Shown piece after piece: positions 6,782-15,200 of a DNA stretch of 24,113 nt. The DNA comes from Spirochaetaceae bacterium (GTDB lineage: Bacteria > Spirochaetota > Spirochaetia > SZUA-6 > Bin103): the NCBI GenBank assembly GCA_026710565.1, contig JAPOQV010000364.1, positions 1 to 24,113 on the forward strand. Direction: 5' to 3'. Below the pieces are notes generated by a model. It saw nothing but the letters and a program-made list of their open reading frames with translations, had not been told where the DNA came from and did no database searches. The first letter of the stretch is position 1. Each line of letters opens with the position of its first letter. Made by a program: the position numbers and the translations under genes.

Positions 6782-8416
6782 ATGAAGAAGGCTACGGCAT
6801 TAGCGATCGCAGCGCTTGTTCCGTTCGTTACTCTTTGGGCCGCGGGCGATGAAGAGATGCAAACGGATACCGCCGCCAGGGCGATCGGCGGCGACCCGTT
6901 TGCACCGTTCGACGAAACCGTAACCTTCAGGTTGGGTGTCCACCGATGGGCAAACGCTCCCGAGGGAATGACCATCGAGGACAATCCCTTCGTCGACTAC
7001 GTGAGCGACAAGCTGAACGTCGAATTGGAGGTTCTCTGGGAAGTGGACCCGGGCGGCTTCGAAGACAAGATCTCCCTGGCCATGGTGAGCGGAGACCTGC
7101 CCGACGCGTTCATGGTAAGCGAAGGGATACTGCTCTCGCTCGTCGAAGCGGACCTGGTCACGGATCTGACCGAATACTATGACAAGCTGGTCTCGCCCTA
7201 CATCAAGGACATTCACGCATCTTATGGAGACCGTCTGCTCGATACCGTGATGTTCGACGGCCGGATGATGGCCATTCCCGGAACGAATCTCGGTGGCGCC
7301 CAACAGATGTTGTGGATCAGGATGGATTGGCTCGACAAGCTGGGCCTGGAGGTTCCGGAGACGCTCGACGAGGTCATCGCCGTCGCCAGGGCGTTCGTCG
7401 AGAACGATCCCGACGGAAACGGTGCGGACGATACGGTGGGCTTCACGATCGAGCCCAAGGTCGCGATGCGTTACAACAGCATCCACGGGCTCGACCCCGT
7501 GTTTGCGGCCTTCGGTGCCTTCCCGCGTCTCTGGATCCGCGACGACGCGGGCGACATCGTGTACGGGACGATAGAGCCCGAGACGAAGGAAGCCCTGCGG
7601 TTCGTCACCCAGATGTATCAGGAAGGGCTGATCGACAAGGAATTCGTCGCGAGGGTAGGGAGCGGCGACGATGCCAACTCGGTCATCGCAGGCGGGAAAG
7701 CCGGAATGATGTTCGGCCCCTGGTGGTCACCCTACTGGCCGCTCAACCTCTCCGTGGAAAACGACCGCAGTGCCATCTGGAAGCCGTTCGTCGCACCGCT
7801 GAACGACGCCGGCGAGTTCTGGGCCTACAATCAGAATCCCAACAACGGCAACCTCGTGGTCAAGAAGGGCTATGAGTACCCGGATGCCATCATCAAGGTG
7901 CTCAATGTCGAAACGGAGGCTCGGTTCGCGTCGCTCGCCCACGAGATCGAGGCGCTCGTTCAGGAGAACCAGGGAACCATGGGCTGGTGGTCGATGCCTC
8001 TGCAGCTCGACTACGAGGACATCGTCTACCGGACGTATGAACGGCTTGACGAGGCGCTGAGGAATGACAGCCCCGATTCGCTCAAGGTCTTCGACCGGCT
8101 CATGTACGATGCCATCGTCGCGGATCGGGCGAATCCCCGGCAGGATACTTCGACCTGGGCCGAGGCCACCGCACGGTATGACGGCCAGTCGCTGACTTAC
8201 GGCGACAACATCCTCCGAAGGGAGGTTGCCTTTTTCGGGATCACGCCGACGATGGAGCAGCGATGGGCCGCCCTGGAAAAGATCGAGGACGAGATGATGT
8301 TGCGGATCATCACGGGCGAAGCGGGAATCGACACCTTCGACGAGTTCGTCGCCCAGTGGAAGAGCATCGGCGGAGACCAGATAACGGAGGAGGTCGTCGC
8401 AGCGGTCAACCGTTGA
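6782..8416 (+). CDS. LplA-like extracellular solute-binding protein
   Basis: This is the binding protein of the second importer, 544 residues. The signal peptide starts MKK, with predicted cleavage after LWA (Ala20); the mature end AGDEEM is small and acidic and has no lipobox cysteine. Residues from 209 read DPDGNGADD, the calcium-loop-like motif seen in LplA/YtcQ-type binding proteins, shortly after the WLDKLGLEVPETLDE segment common to this group. The C-terminal third is helix-rich, as expected. It is the first gene of the operon, 40 bases after a strong promoter and with a good ribosome site, so it is probably made in excess over the permeases. It belongs to the same broad family as the protein at 3576 but is clearly a different lineage, so the two importers may take different ligands. 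The ligand is unknown; beta-galactosides are suggested by the downstream glycosidases. Confidence 0.93.
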   Translation: MKKATALAIAALVPFVTLWAAGDEEMQTDTAARAIGGDPFAPFDETVTFRLGVHRWANAPEGMTIEDNPFVDYVSDKLNVELEVLWEVDPGGFEDKISLAMVSGDLPDAFMVSEGILLSLVEADLVTDLTEYYDKLVSPYIKDIHASYGDRLLDTVMFDGRMMAIPGTNLGGAQQMLWIRMDWLDKLGLEVPETLDEVIAVARAFVENDPDGNGADDTVGFTIEPKVAMRYNSIHGLDPVFAAFGAFPRLWIRDDAGDIVYGTIEPETKEALRFVTQMYQEGLIDKEFVARVGSGDDANSVIAGGKAGMMFGPWWSPYWPLNLSVENDRSAIWKPFVAPLNDAGEFWAYNQNPNNGNLVVKKGYEYPDAIIKVLNVETEARFASLAHEIEALVQENQGTMGWWSMPLQLDYEDIVYRTYERLDEALRNDSPDSLKVFDRLMYDAIVADRANPRQDTSTWAEATARYDGQSLTYGDNILRREVAFFGITPTMEQRWAALEKIEDEMMLRIITGEAGIDTFDEFVAQWKSIGGDQITEEVVAAVNR

Positions 8417-8495
8417 TCCCGGTGTGAACCGGCCGGCGCGCACTCGGCGCTGGGCTCTCGCTCCGTTTCTGCGTCGTGCTCGGTGTCGCTCGGCG

Positions 8496-8527
8496 CTGAC
8501 AGCCTCCCTCGGCAGGGAGGCTGTCAG
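8496..8527 (+). repeat. perfect inverted repeat between binding protein and permease
   Basis: CTGACAGCCTCCCT (8496-8509) and its exact complement (8514-8527) surround a four-base loop, giving a 14-pair hairpin. It lies within the 123-base gap 8417-8539, 12 bases before the permease start. The direct repeat CTCGGCGCTG also occurs in the gap, at 8443-8452 and 8489-8498. No T-run follows. Hairpins placed after a binding-protein gene commonly stabilise its mRNA or reduce read-through into permease genes (malE-malF in Escherichia coli is the known example). A dispersed REP-like element is the alternative. Confidence 0.7.
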
Positions 8528-8539
8528 GGGTTCGCGCCC

Positions 8540-9430
8540 ATGAAGACCAGGCACAGCAATCTCGACTACCACCTGATGCTCCTGCCGGGGACGCTGCTCC
8601 TCCTGGTGTTCTCGGTGGTGCCGATGTTCGGGATCGTCATCGCGTTCCAGAAGTTCGTGCCCGCGAAGGGGTTCTTCGGATCGCAGTGGGTCGGGCTCGA
8701 CAACATCCTGTTCATGTTCCAGATCCCGGACAGCAGGCAGGTGTTCGTCAACACCGTCGTCATCGCGGTGGCGAAGATCGTCGTCAATCTGGTCATCCCG
8801 CTCATAGCTGCCCTGCTGTTGAATGAGGTCAGACTCCGCTGGTACAAGCGGGCCGTGCAGACGGTGATCTACCTGCCGCACTTTCTCTCCTGGGTGGTGT
8901 TCGCGGCGATGATCGGCAACACGTTCTCGTACGACGGATTCGTCAACAACGCGCTCCGGGTATTCGACGTAGAACCGATACTGTTTCTGTCGAGCAACGT
9001 CTGGTTCCGGCCCGTCATCGTGTTCACCGACGCGTGGAAGTCATTCGGATTCGGTACGGTGATCTATCTGGGAGCGCTGACCGCGATCGATCCAGCGCTC
9101 TACGAATCGGCCTCGATCGACGGCGCGAAACGGTTCCAGCAGTTGCTCCTGATCACCTTGCCGGGGATCGTTGCCACCGTGATCCTCATGATGACGCTCA
9201 GCTTGGGGAACATCCTCAATGCGGGATTCGAGCAGATCCTGAACCTGTACAATCCGCTGGTGTACTCCACCGGGGATATCATCGACACGTACGTCTATCG
9301 GGTGGGCCTTGTGGGGAGGCAATACGGTATCGGTACGGCTGTCGGGCTGCTGAAGTCCGTAGTCAGCTTCTTCCTGATCTGGCTGTCGTACGGGCTGGCC
9401 TCCCGGTACGCGAACTACCGCATTTTCTGA
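8540..9430 (+). CDS. ABC sugar importer permease, LplB type (second system)
   Basis: This 296-residue membrane subunit of the second importer is paralogous to the permease at 1608. It opens directly with the first membrane segment (residues 10-30) and the FGIVIAFQKF stretch. It also carries the TVIYLPHFLSWVVFA segment, the docking loop E189-S-A with its glycine (ESASIDGAKR), and a C-terminal DTYVYRVGL stretch shared with the first system. ATG 8540 is preferred because the membrane segment follows it at the usual distance; an upstream in-frame start at 8483 would add about 19 residues encoded through the 8496-8527 hairpin. CAGGGG at 8525-8530 may serve as ribosome site and lies partly inside that hairpin, so its accessibility could matter. 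Confidence 0.93.
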   Translation: MKTRHSNLDYHLMLLPGTLLLLVFSVVPMFGIVIAFQKFVPAKGFFGSQWVGLDNILFMFQIPDSRQVFVNTVVIAVAKIVVNLVIPLIAALLLNEVRLRWYKRAVQTVIYLPHFLSWVVFAAMIGNTFSYDGFVNNALRVFDVEPILFLSSNVWFRPVIVFTDAWKSFGFGTVIYLGALTAIDPALYESASIDGAKRFQQLLLITLPGIVATVILMMTLSLGNILNAGFEQILNLYNPLVYSTGDIIDTYVYRVGLVGRQYGIGTAVGLLKSVVSFFLIWLSYGLASRYANYRIF

Positions 9431-9448
9431 TCGAGAGGCTTGGTTGCG

Positions 9449-10339
9449 GTGGCAGTCACATCGTCGAGTCGGACCGACAAGGCAGCGGACGCGGTCATCA
9501 TGGTCCTGGTGGGCTGCCTGGGCCTGGTGTGCTTGATTCCGATCCTGAACTCCTTGGCTCTGTCGCTGAGCGACAAGGCGATCGTGGAGGCAGGGGCCGT
9601 GTTTCTCGTGCCGCGCAAGATCAACCTGACGTCGTACGGCATCATCCTTGAAGACAGGCAGTTCTTTCGATCGTTTCTGATCTCGATAGAGCGTGTCGTG
9701 TTGGGGGGGATCATCAACTTCGTGATCACGCTGCTCATGGCGTACCCGCTCTCGAAGGAAAGGTCGGTCTTTCGGGCACGTGAGGTGTACATCTACCTGC
9801 TGCTGGTTACGATGCTCTTCAGCGGCGGGCTGATTCCCATCTACATGATCGTAAACGCGGTGGGCATCATGGATACCATCTGGGCTCTCGTGCTGCCGGG
9901 GGCCGTGCCGGTATTCAACGTCATCATCATGATGAACTTCTTCAGGCAGGTGCCCAGGGAGCTGGAAGAGGCGGCGACGGTCGATGGGGCGCGGCAGGCC
10001 ACGATTCTGGCGAAGATCTACTTGCCGCTGTCGGTGCCATCGGTCGCGACGGTCACGTTGTTCTCGATGGTGGCGCATTGGAACGCGTTCTTCGACGGTC
10101 TGATCTACATGAATTCGCCGCGGGACTACCCGTTACAGACCTACATTCAGACTCTCGTGCTCGGGCAACATGACTTCACCAGGCTTACGGTCGAAGAGAT
10201 CAAGAGGATGTCGCAGACCTCTTCGAAGACGCTGAACAACGCCAAGATCATCGTGTCGATGATTCCGATGATGATGGTGTATCCCTTTCTGCAGCGGTAC
10301 TTCGTCAAGGGGCTGGTGCTGGGGTCGGTCAAGGGATGA
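9449..10339 (+). CDS. ABC sugar importer permease, LplC type (second system)
   Basis: This is the second membrane subunit, paralogous to the permease at 2593. It has about six membrane segments, the LFSGGLIPIYMIV segment typical of LplC-type permeases, the docking loop EEAATVDGAR (E174), and a C-terminal YPFLQRYFVKG stretch. There is no ATG at the front. TTG at 9440 and GTG at 9449 are both in frame, and GAGAGG at 9433-9438 is well spaced only for the GTG, which gives 296 residues. The C-terminal codons overlap the start of the GH2 gene by four bases (ATGA at 10336-10339), so translation is coupled. Start confidence is moderate; the family call is firm. Confidence 0.92.
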   Translation: MAVTSSSRTDKAADAVIMVLVGCLGLVCLIPILNSLALSLSDKAIVEAGAVFLVPRKINLTSYGIILEDRQFFRSFLISIERVVLGGIINFVITLLMAYPLSKERSVFRAREVYIYLLLVTMLFSGGLIPIYMIVNAVGIMDTIWALVLPGAVPVFNVIIMMNFFRQVPRELEEAATVDGARQATILAKIYLPLSVPSVATVTLFSMVAHWNAFFDGLIYMNSPRDYPLQTYIQTLVLGQHDFTRLTVEEIKRMSQTSSKTLNNAKIIVSMIPMMMVYPFLQRYFVKGLVLGSVKG

Positions 10340-13245
10340 TGACCCGGGTGGTGCATGACGTGGGGGGGGACGCAGTGGAGGGGGACGGCGCCGTTACCGT
10401 GATCCCTGTTCCCGAATCGGTGGCCGGATGTCCGGATTTCGGGGTGAGCCTGGCGGGCACGTGGAACTTCACCAGCGACGCGCCCGAGGAGTTGTGCAGG
10501 ACGGGGAAGACCAGGGGGACCGTGGAACGGATTTCGGTACCGGGCAACCTGGACTCTCAGGGTATGCCGGTCATCGTGCCCGTCGAGCAGCATGGCGGTG
10601 CGTTCGACAGCCAGGACTGGTCGCGCGGTTCGATTCCCTGTGCGTATCACAGGAGGGTCGTGATACCGGAGTGGCTCGAAGGCAAGCGCATCTTCATGAA
10701 GATGGAAAAGGCGGCCGCGAAGACGGAAGTCTGGTTCGACGGGGTGTTGATCAAGACACACATCGGAGGGCATACCGAGTGGGACTGCGAGTTGACGAAC
10801 CGCGCAGTCGCGGGAAAGGCGCATGATCTTGTCTTGCACCTGGAGAACGAGAGCGGCGCACGCGAAACGGAATTCATCAACCACTATGGACTCATGGGTA
10901 CAGTCTCGCTGTTGGCGCTTCCCGATTTCTACATCTCCTCCCTCCATTACGTGACGGAATTCGATGCGGACTATAGACACGCGCGGCTGACGATCTGCGT
11001 TTCCGGCGTGTTCCCACCGAAGGATGGGGCCATAACGATCACCGTGGGAGGCGACGGCTGCCGGGTATCGGAGGACCATCGCCTGGAGCTCACCGGGGGT
11101 CGCAGGCGGTACAAGGCGTCCTTGTGGGTCGACAACCCTCGACAGTGGACGGCCGAGACGCCATTTCTCTATGTCCTGAGGGCAACGTTGATCATCGGTG
11201 GCGTCGAGACGGAGACCATAGAGAGACGGGTCGGCTTCAGGCAGGTGCAGATCCAGGGAAACGAGATGTACGTCAACGGACAGAGGGTGAAGCTGAGAGG
11301 CGTGAACTTCCTGGCCTACTACGCGTTGAGCGGCCTGTATGTTCCGCCGGAGGTCGAAAGACGGTATCTGCGGGCGATGAAGGCGGGGAATGTGAACTAC
11401 ATACGGACGGCTCATTTCCCGCGGACCACTCACTTCTACGATCTCTGTGACAGACTCGGGTTCTATGTCGAGTCCGAGCACTCCGCGGTATGGAGCGTTC
11501 AAGCCCGCCGTCGGGACTCCGGCCGGAAAGAACGATTTCTCGCGCCCCTGACGGAGATGATCGAACGCGACAAGAGCCACCCCTCGATCGTTTTCTGGTC
11601 CATCGGCAACGAGTGCGAGTGGGACGAGCACTTTCAGCTCATGTACGACCATGTGAGAAAGGCGGATCCGTCGCGGCCGGTCAAGGTGAGCTGGGGTAAC
11701 GATGTGGTAGACCTGTACAGCGTCCACTACCCGTCCATTCACGAGGAAATGGGTGGGAGGAGCAAGCCGACCATCTACGATGAGTATTGCCATCTGCTGG
11801 ACGGCAAGGGAGACAACCCCGAGCAGGTGAGATTCGATCCGGGCGTGAGGGATCACTTCGGCGTCCAGTTGCAGGCGTACTGGGACAAGATATATCGTTC
11901 GGAAGGCGCCTTGGGCGGAGCCATCTGGAACGGCGTGGACACACAGCAGGAGACGTGTCAGCGATTCTCCGGCAACGGGTGCTGCTGGGGAATTCTGGAT
12001 TCCTGGGGAAGGGAAAAGCCCGAGTACTTCAACATGAAGAAGGCCTACTCCCCGATAGTCACGCGGGGAAGCAAGTACCTGAGATGCCCCGACGATGGCG
12101 AGCCGCTCCAGATCGAGTTCGAGAATCGTTTTCTGCACACCGGGTTCGACTCGCTATCGATCCACGTGAACGTGAACGGCGGGGAGCTCGTGGAGCTGGA
12201 GTCGGAACTCCGACCGTTCGGGATCGGGTTTCTGATGATTCCGGGTCGAGGCTGGAGGTTGGGAGACCGGATCGAGGTACGCTTTCAGGGGGACTCCGTC
12301 GAGGAAGCGTTCCGGTTCACGTTGGGCAAGCCGCGGTACCGCTACCGGGACTCCGTGTACGACGCTGATGCGCCGGACGTGGAGGTGACTCCCGTTTCCA
12401 TTGACGTTTCGACGGGCGACCTGCTGTGTCGGTTCGATCGCTCCACCGGCGGTCTGTCGGCCGCGTACTGGCAAGGCGAGCGGGTGCTGTGTGGCGGTCC
12501 CTACCTCAACTGGGGGATCGCCGGTATTCCCCGGGTGCACACCCACCGAGTCACCGCAAGCAGATGCGACCGGTTCGTACTCGTGGCAATCGAGGCCGGG
12601 TTCGAAAACGAGTACGTGCCGACCTGCACGATCGAGGTCGAGGTGTACGCTGCCGGGTTGATACGGACGCGGTACCGTGTGAGTCACCGTGCGGACGGCG
12701 CCAGCGAGGTCGGCATCGGCTATCGCGTGGACGACAGCGCGGACAGTCACCTCTTCAGGCAGGACGGCCGGTGGAGCTGCCATCCCGCGAATCACATCGG
12801 GCGTGACGAGGGGACGGCACGCAGATACCCACCCGATCGACGTGTCTACGGCCAACACCCGGAGTGGCCGTGGTCAGAGGATGAGATCGACTTCTACCTG
12901 TACGGACGCATGGACGCCGGCGGCCGGGGAACCAACGATTTCCGTGGCAGCAAGTACAATCTCCTGTATTCGGAGTTGCAGCTCACCGAGAGAGGAAGGA
13001 CGGTGTGTTCTGTCGGTCAGGGCGATGAGAGCATCCGGCTCAGTCCCCTTCCCGGTGGGCTTGGCGTCAACCACTTTTTCAACAGTCACTGGGCGATCCC
13101 GCATGCGGCCCCCTGGGACGAGAAAGGCGGCAACGATGTATACAGGATGGTGGAGGTGCCGGAAGGCGAGCTGGCAGGGACGACCAATCTGTGTATCGGT
13201 GACCGTGACTCCATCGTCATGGAATACGTGGAGGATGAGCGATGA
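10336..13245 (+). CDS. glycoside hydrolase family 2 (beta-galactosidase/glucuronidase-like)
   Basis: This is a 969-residue retaining beta-glycosidase of GH2, probably acting on imported oligosaccharides in the cytoplasm, since there is no signal peptide. Approximate domain order is jelly-roll sugar-binding domain 35-200, immunoglobulin-like domain 210-310, TIM barrel 315-600, then a long C-terminal beta region 610-965 reminiscent of the last domain of LacZ-type enzymes. The acid/base residue is E426 in the WSIGNECEW motif. The nucleophile is E483 in TIYDEYCHL, where E-Y-x-H matches the LacZ E-Y-A-H pattern. GH2 includes beta-galactosidases, glucuronidases, mannosidases and galacturonidases; the large C-terminal part leans towards galactosidase. 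The start overlaps the permease stop by ATGA, and the gene end overlaps the next glycosidase in the same way. In a pectin setting it could remove galactan side-chain galactose, which is inference. Confidence 0.93.
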   Translation: MMTRVVHDVGGDAVEGDGAVTVIPVPESVAGCPDFGVSLAGTWNFTSDAPEELCRTGKTRGTVERISVPGNLDSQGMPVIVPVEQHGGAFDSQDWSRGSIPCAYHRRVVIPEWLEGKRIFMKMEKAAAKTEVWFDGVLIKTHIGGHTEWDCELTNRAVAGKAHDLVLHLENESGARETEFINHYGLMGTVSLLALPDFYISSLHYVTEFDADYRHARLTICVSGVFPPKDGAITITVGGDGCRVSEDHRLELTGGRRRYKASLWVDNPRQWTAETPFLYVLRATLIIGGVETETIERRVGFRQVQIQGNEMYVNGQRVKLRGVNFLAYYALSGLYVPPEVERRYLRAMKAGNVNYIRTAHFPRTTHFYDLCDRLGFYVESEHSAVWSVQARRRDSGRKERFLAPLTEMIERDKSHPSIVFWSIGNECEWDEHFQLMYDHVRKADPSRPVKVSWGNDVVDLYSVHYPSIHEEMGGRSKPTIYDEYCHLLDGKGDNPEQVRFDPGVRDHFGVQLQAYWDKIYRSEGALGGAIWNGVDTQQETCQRFSGNGCCWGILDSWGREKPEYFNMKKAYSPIVTRGSKYLRCPDDGEPLQIEFENRFLHTGFDSLSIHVNVNGGELVELESELRPFGIGFLMIPGRGWRLGDRIEVRFQGDSVEEAFRFTLGKPRYRYRDSVYDADAPDVEVTPVSIDVSTGDLLCRFDRSTGGLSAAYWQGERVLCGGPYLNWGIAGIPRVHTHRVTASRCDRFVLVAIEAGFENEYVPTCTIEVEVYAAGLIRTRYRVSHRADGASEVGIGYRVDDSADSHLFRQDGRWSCHPANHIGRDEGTARRYPPDRRVYGQHPEWPWSEDEIDFYLYGRMDAGGRGTNDFRGSKYNLLYSELQLTERGRTVCSVGQGDESIRLSPLPGGLGVNHFFNSHWAIPHAAPWDEKGGNDVYRMVEVPEGELAGTTNLCIGDRDSIVMEYVEDER

Positions 13246-14753
13246 TTCCGTCGATCAGAGACATCGGAGGTGTGCGCACGCTCGTGGTCGACGGTGAACC
13301 GTTCGCCGTCCTCGGGGCACAGTGCGACATCTGGCGCAGCACGCGACAGGACCAAAGGGTCGTGGAGTTCATCGATGCCTATCGTGACATGAATGCTACG
13401 GCGGTCAGTTTCGGAGTCCCCTGGGCCAAGATGGAGAGCGAAAGAGACCGGTACGACTTCTCGTTCCTGGACTGGTTCATCGAGCGCACGGAGGCGGCCG
13501 GGCTCAAGCTGGTCGTGAATCTGTTCAACAGCAACGTCTGCGGGAAGTGCGAGGAGCTGACTGAAGGCGAACGGTATCCGCAGTACACTCCGGACTACAT
13601 CAAGAACGACCCCGCAGAATTCGGGCGCATCGTTCACAACGTAGACATCGAGTACCACCCTGGAGGTCCTCCGTTGTGCCCGAACGATCCCGCGACATTG
13701 GACCGCGAGGCGAGATATCTGCGGCGGGTGGCGATGCACCTGAGAGACTCGGACCGTAACCGTACCGTGATCATGGTACAGCTCAACAACGAGTATTTCT
13801 ACCAGCAATGGGCCGAGTGCAAGGACAATACCCAGAAGCACGTGCGCTGTGTCTGCGAGTTGTGTGAGGCGAAGTACGGTGCGGCGAAGTACTCTACGTC
13901 AGAGGAGTTCATGTTCACCAGTTTCGCAGAGTATAATAGTACGCTCACGGATGCCTTCAAGGCGGTCTATCCGCTGCCGATCTACGTAAACAGCCCGTGG
14001 TGGGCGCCGTATATCATCGACATATTCCTGCAAACATGCCCGAATCTCGATTTCGTCGGGATAGACGGCGTGTACAGCGTCGTCGAGCCGAATCAACTGA
14101 CGGTAGGCCGGCGCGGGAGCAATATTGCCTTCGCCGCGGAGTCGCCGACGGAAGCGATCCCGACTAAACACTACCTGCCGATGTTGCCGTACTATACGGT
14201 GCTGAAGATGAACGGCTTGGGGAACCTGCTGTGGGAAGCGCCGGATCCGCACACGGTCGTGAACGACAGTGCGGCACTCGTGAGGTTCAAACGTGCGCTG
14301 TACCCCATCAAGAACGCGATGATTCCTCTGATCGAAGCTCGGAATCGCAAACGGCTGATCGTTTGGTATTCGCAGAGCGCGAGCATGGAAGTCGAGACGG
14401 AGATCGACATCTTCGGCAACCGGGTGGAGTTGGAGAAGCCCGTTTCCTATAGCGGGAAGGGCACGGTGTTGATGGAAGGGAGTACGGTGAGAACCGTCAG
14501 CGACGGGCCGTTTGACGTGACGGTCGGCGGAGTGAAGCTGAACATCGCCGGTAGTCAGGCCGGCTTCGTCATACCGGCCGAGGAGGGGTTGATCGTCGGC
14601 ACGGGTGAGGCTTCCATCGGCATCGAGGGAAGCGGCTCGGTCGCGGTGGAGGCCGGTCGTTTCGAGGGCCGACGGTGGGTCAGCGAAGGCCGGTTGTCGT
14701 TGGAGAATCGCAGGTTGCGCGTTGCACCGGGGTTGGTGCGGATTCAAGCATAG
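13242..14753 (+). CDS. clan GH-A glycosidase, GH42/GH35-like (putative beta-galactosidase)
   Basis: This 503-residue cytoplasmic enzyme has no signal peptide. It has a TIM barrel (about 10-370) and a C-terminal beta domain (about 375-503). The acid/base is probably E184 in VQLNNEYFY, and the nucleophile probably E300 in FAAESP, in the strand-4 and strand-7 positions of clan GH-A. C203-x-C205-x2-C208 follows the acid/base, with C193 or the C-x-x-C near residue 105 as a possible fourth ligand. A C-x-C-x-x-C cluster after the acid/base is the zinc site of GH42 beta-galactosidases, but other parts, such as the N-terminal DGEPF segment, read more like GH35. I therefore place it between the two. 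It starts inside the GH2 stop codon (ATGA overlap), so both glycosidases are made together and may act on the same oligosaccharide in sequence. Confidence 0.82.
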   Translation: MIPSIRDIGGVRTLVVDGEPFAVLGAQCDIWRSTRQDQRVVEFIDAYRDMNATAVSFGVPWAKMESERDRYDFSFLDWFIERTEAAGLKLVVNLFNSNVCGKCEELTEGERYPQYTPDYIKNDPAEFGRIVHNVDIEYHPGGPPLCPNDPATLDREARYLRRVAMHLRDSDRNRTVIMVQLNNEYFYQQWAECKDNTQKHVRCVCELCEAKYGAAKYSTSEEFMFTSFAEYNSTLTDAFKAVYPLPIYVNSPWWAPYIIDIFLQTCPNLDFVGIDGVYSVVEPNQLTVGRRGSNIAFAAESPTEAIPTKHYLPMLPYYTVLKMNGLGNLLWEAPDPHTVVNDSAALVRFKRALYPIKNAMIPLIEARNRKRLIVWYSQSASMEVETEIDIFGNRVELEKPVSYSGKGTVLMEGSTVRTVSDGPFDVTVGGVKLNIAGSQAGFVIPAEEGLIVGTGEASIGIEGSGSVAVEAGRFEGRRWVSEGRLSLENRRLRVAPGLVRIQA

Positions 14754-14808
14754 GTGGGGTCCTGATGGCAGCCGGGGTCCGTCCAGGTCACGAGGAGGGG
14801 CAGAGGGC

Positions 14809-15141
14809 ATGATGGAGTATCGCGGATACCGGGCGGCGGTGCAGTTCGACGACGACGCTGGAGTCTTCCACGGCGAGGTAATCGATACGCTCGATGTCAT
14901 CACCTTTCAGGGGGAAACCGTCGTGGAGCTTCGGCAAGCGTTCACTGACTCCGTCGATGAGTACCTGACGGTCTGTACTGAACGAGGCCGCACGCCCGAC
15001 AAGCCGTTCTCCGGTCGAATCCCCCTCCGAGTCAGCCCGGCGGTGCACCGGGCAGCCACGGCGGCGGCTCGGACGGAAGGGAAGAGCCTCAACGCCTGGC
15101 TGGCCGAGACGGTCGAACGCGCGGTGCAGCAGACCACATAG
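14809..15141 (+). CDS. HicB-family antitoxin-like protein, no HicA partner
   Basis: The 110-residue protein matches the long type of HicB. The N-terminal partial RNase H-like domain begins EYRGY-A-x-x-x-FD and continues through GEVIDT-D-VITFQG to a DEYL segment. A C-terminal ribbon-helix-helix DNA-binding part follows (about 70-105: SGRIPLRVSP, then SLNAWLAETVERAV). Normally HicB neutralises the small mRNA interferase HicA and represses their shared operon. Here neither the 55 bases before nor the 59 bases after the gene can hold a HicA of about 60-80 residues. The ATG at 14809 is chosen for its strong GAGGAGGGG site at 14792-14800; ATG 14812 is an alternative. It may be a lone regulator or a remnant of a toxin-antitoxin pair. 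It could be transcribed with the glycosidase operon, since no terminator precedes it. Confidence 0.87.
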   Translation: MMEYRGYRAAVQFDDDAGVFHGEVIDTLDVITFQGETVVELRQAFTDSVDEYLTVCTERGRTPDKPFSGRIPLRVSPAVHRAATAAARTEGKSLNAWLAETVERAVQQTT

Positions 15142-15200
15142 GCCTTCTCGGGACTAGCCGGACTTGCGGATCTCGGGGCGCATCCGACAGACTCCCGCGC

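Noticed and set aside
8483..8539. Upstream start for the second LplB-type permease
   Set aside because: It would translate through the inverted repeat and place an atypical tail before the first membrane segment; ATG 8540 fits the family better.
10147..12138. 663-codon open frame on the minus strand opposite the GH2 gene
   Set aside because: It shows no recognisable motif and has poor amino-acid composition, and the opposite strand carries complete GH2 catalytic motifs. It exists because the GC-rich code is stop-poor.
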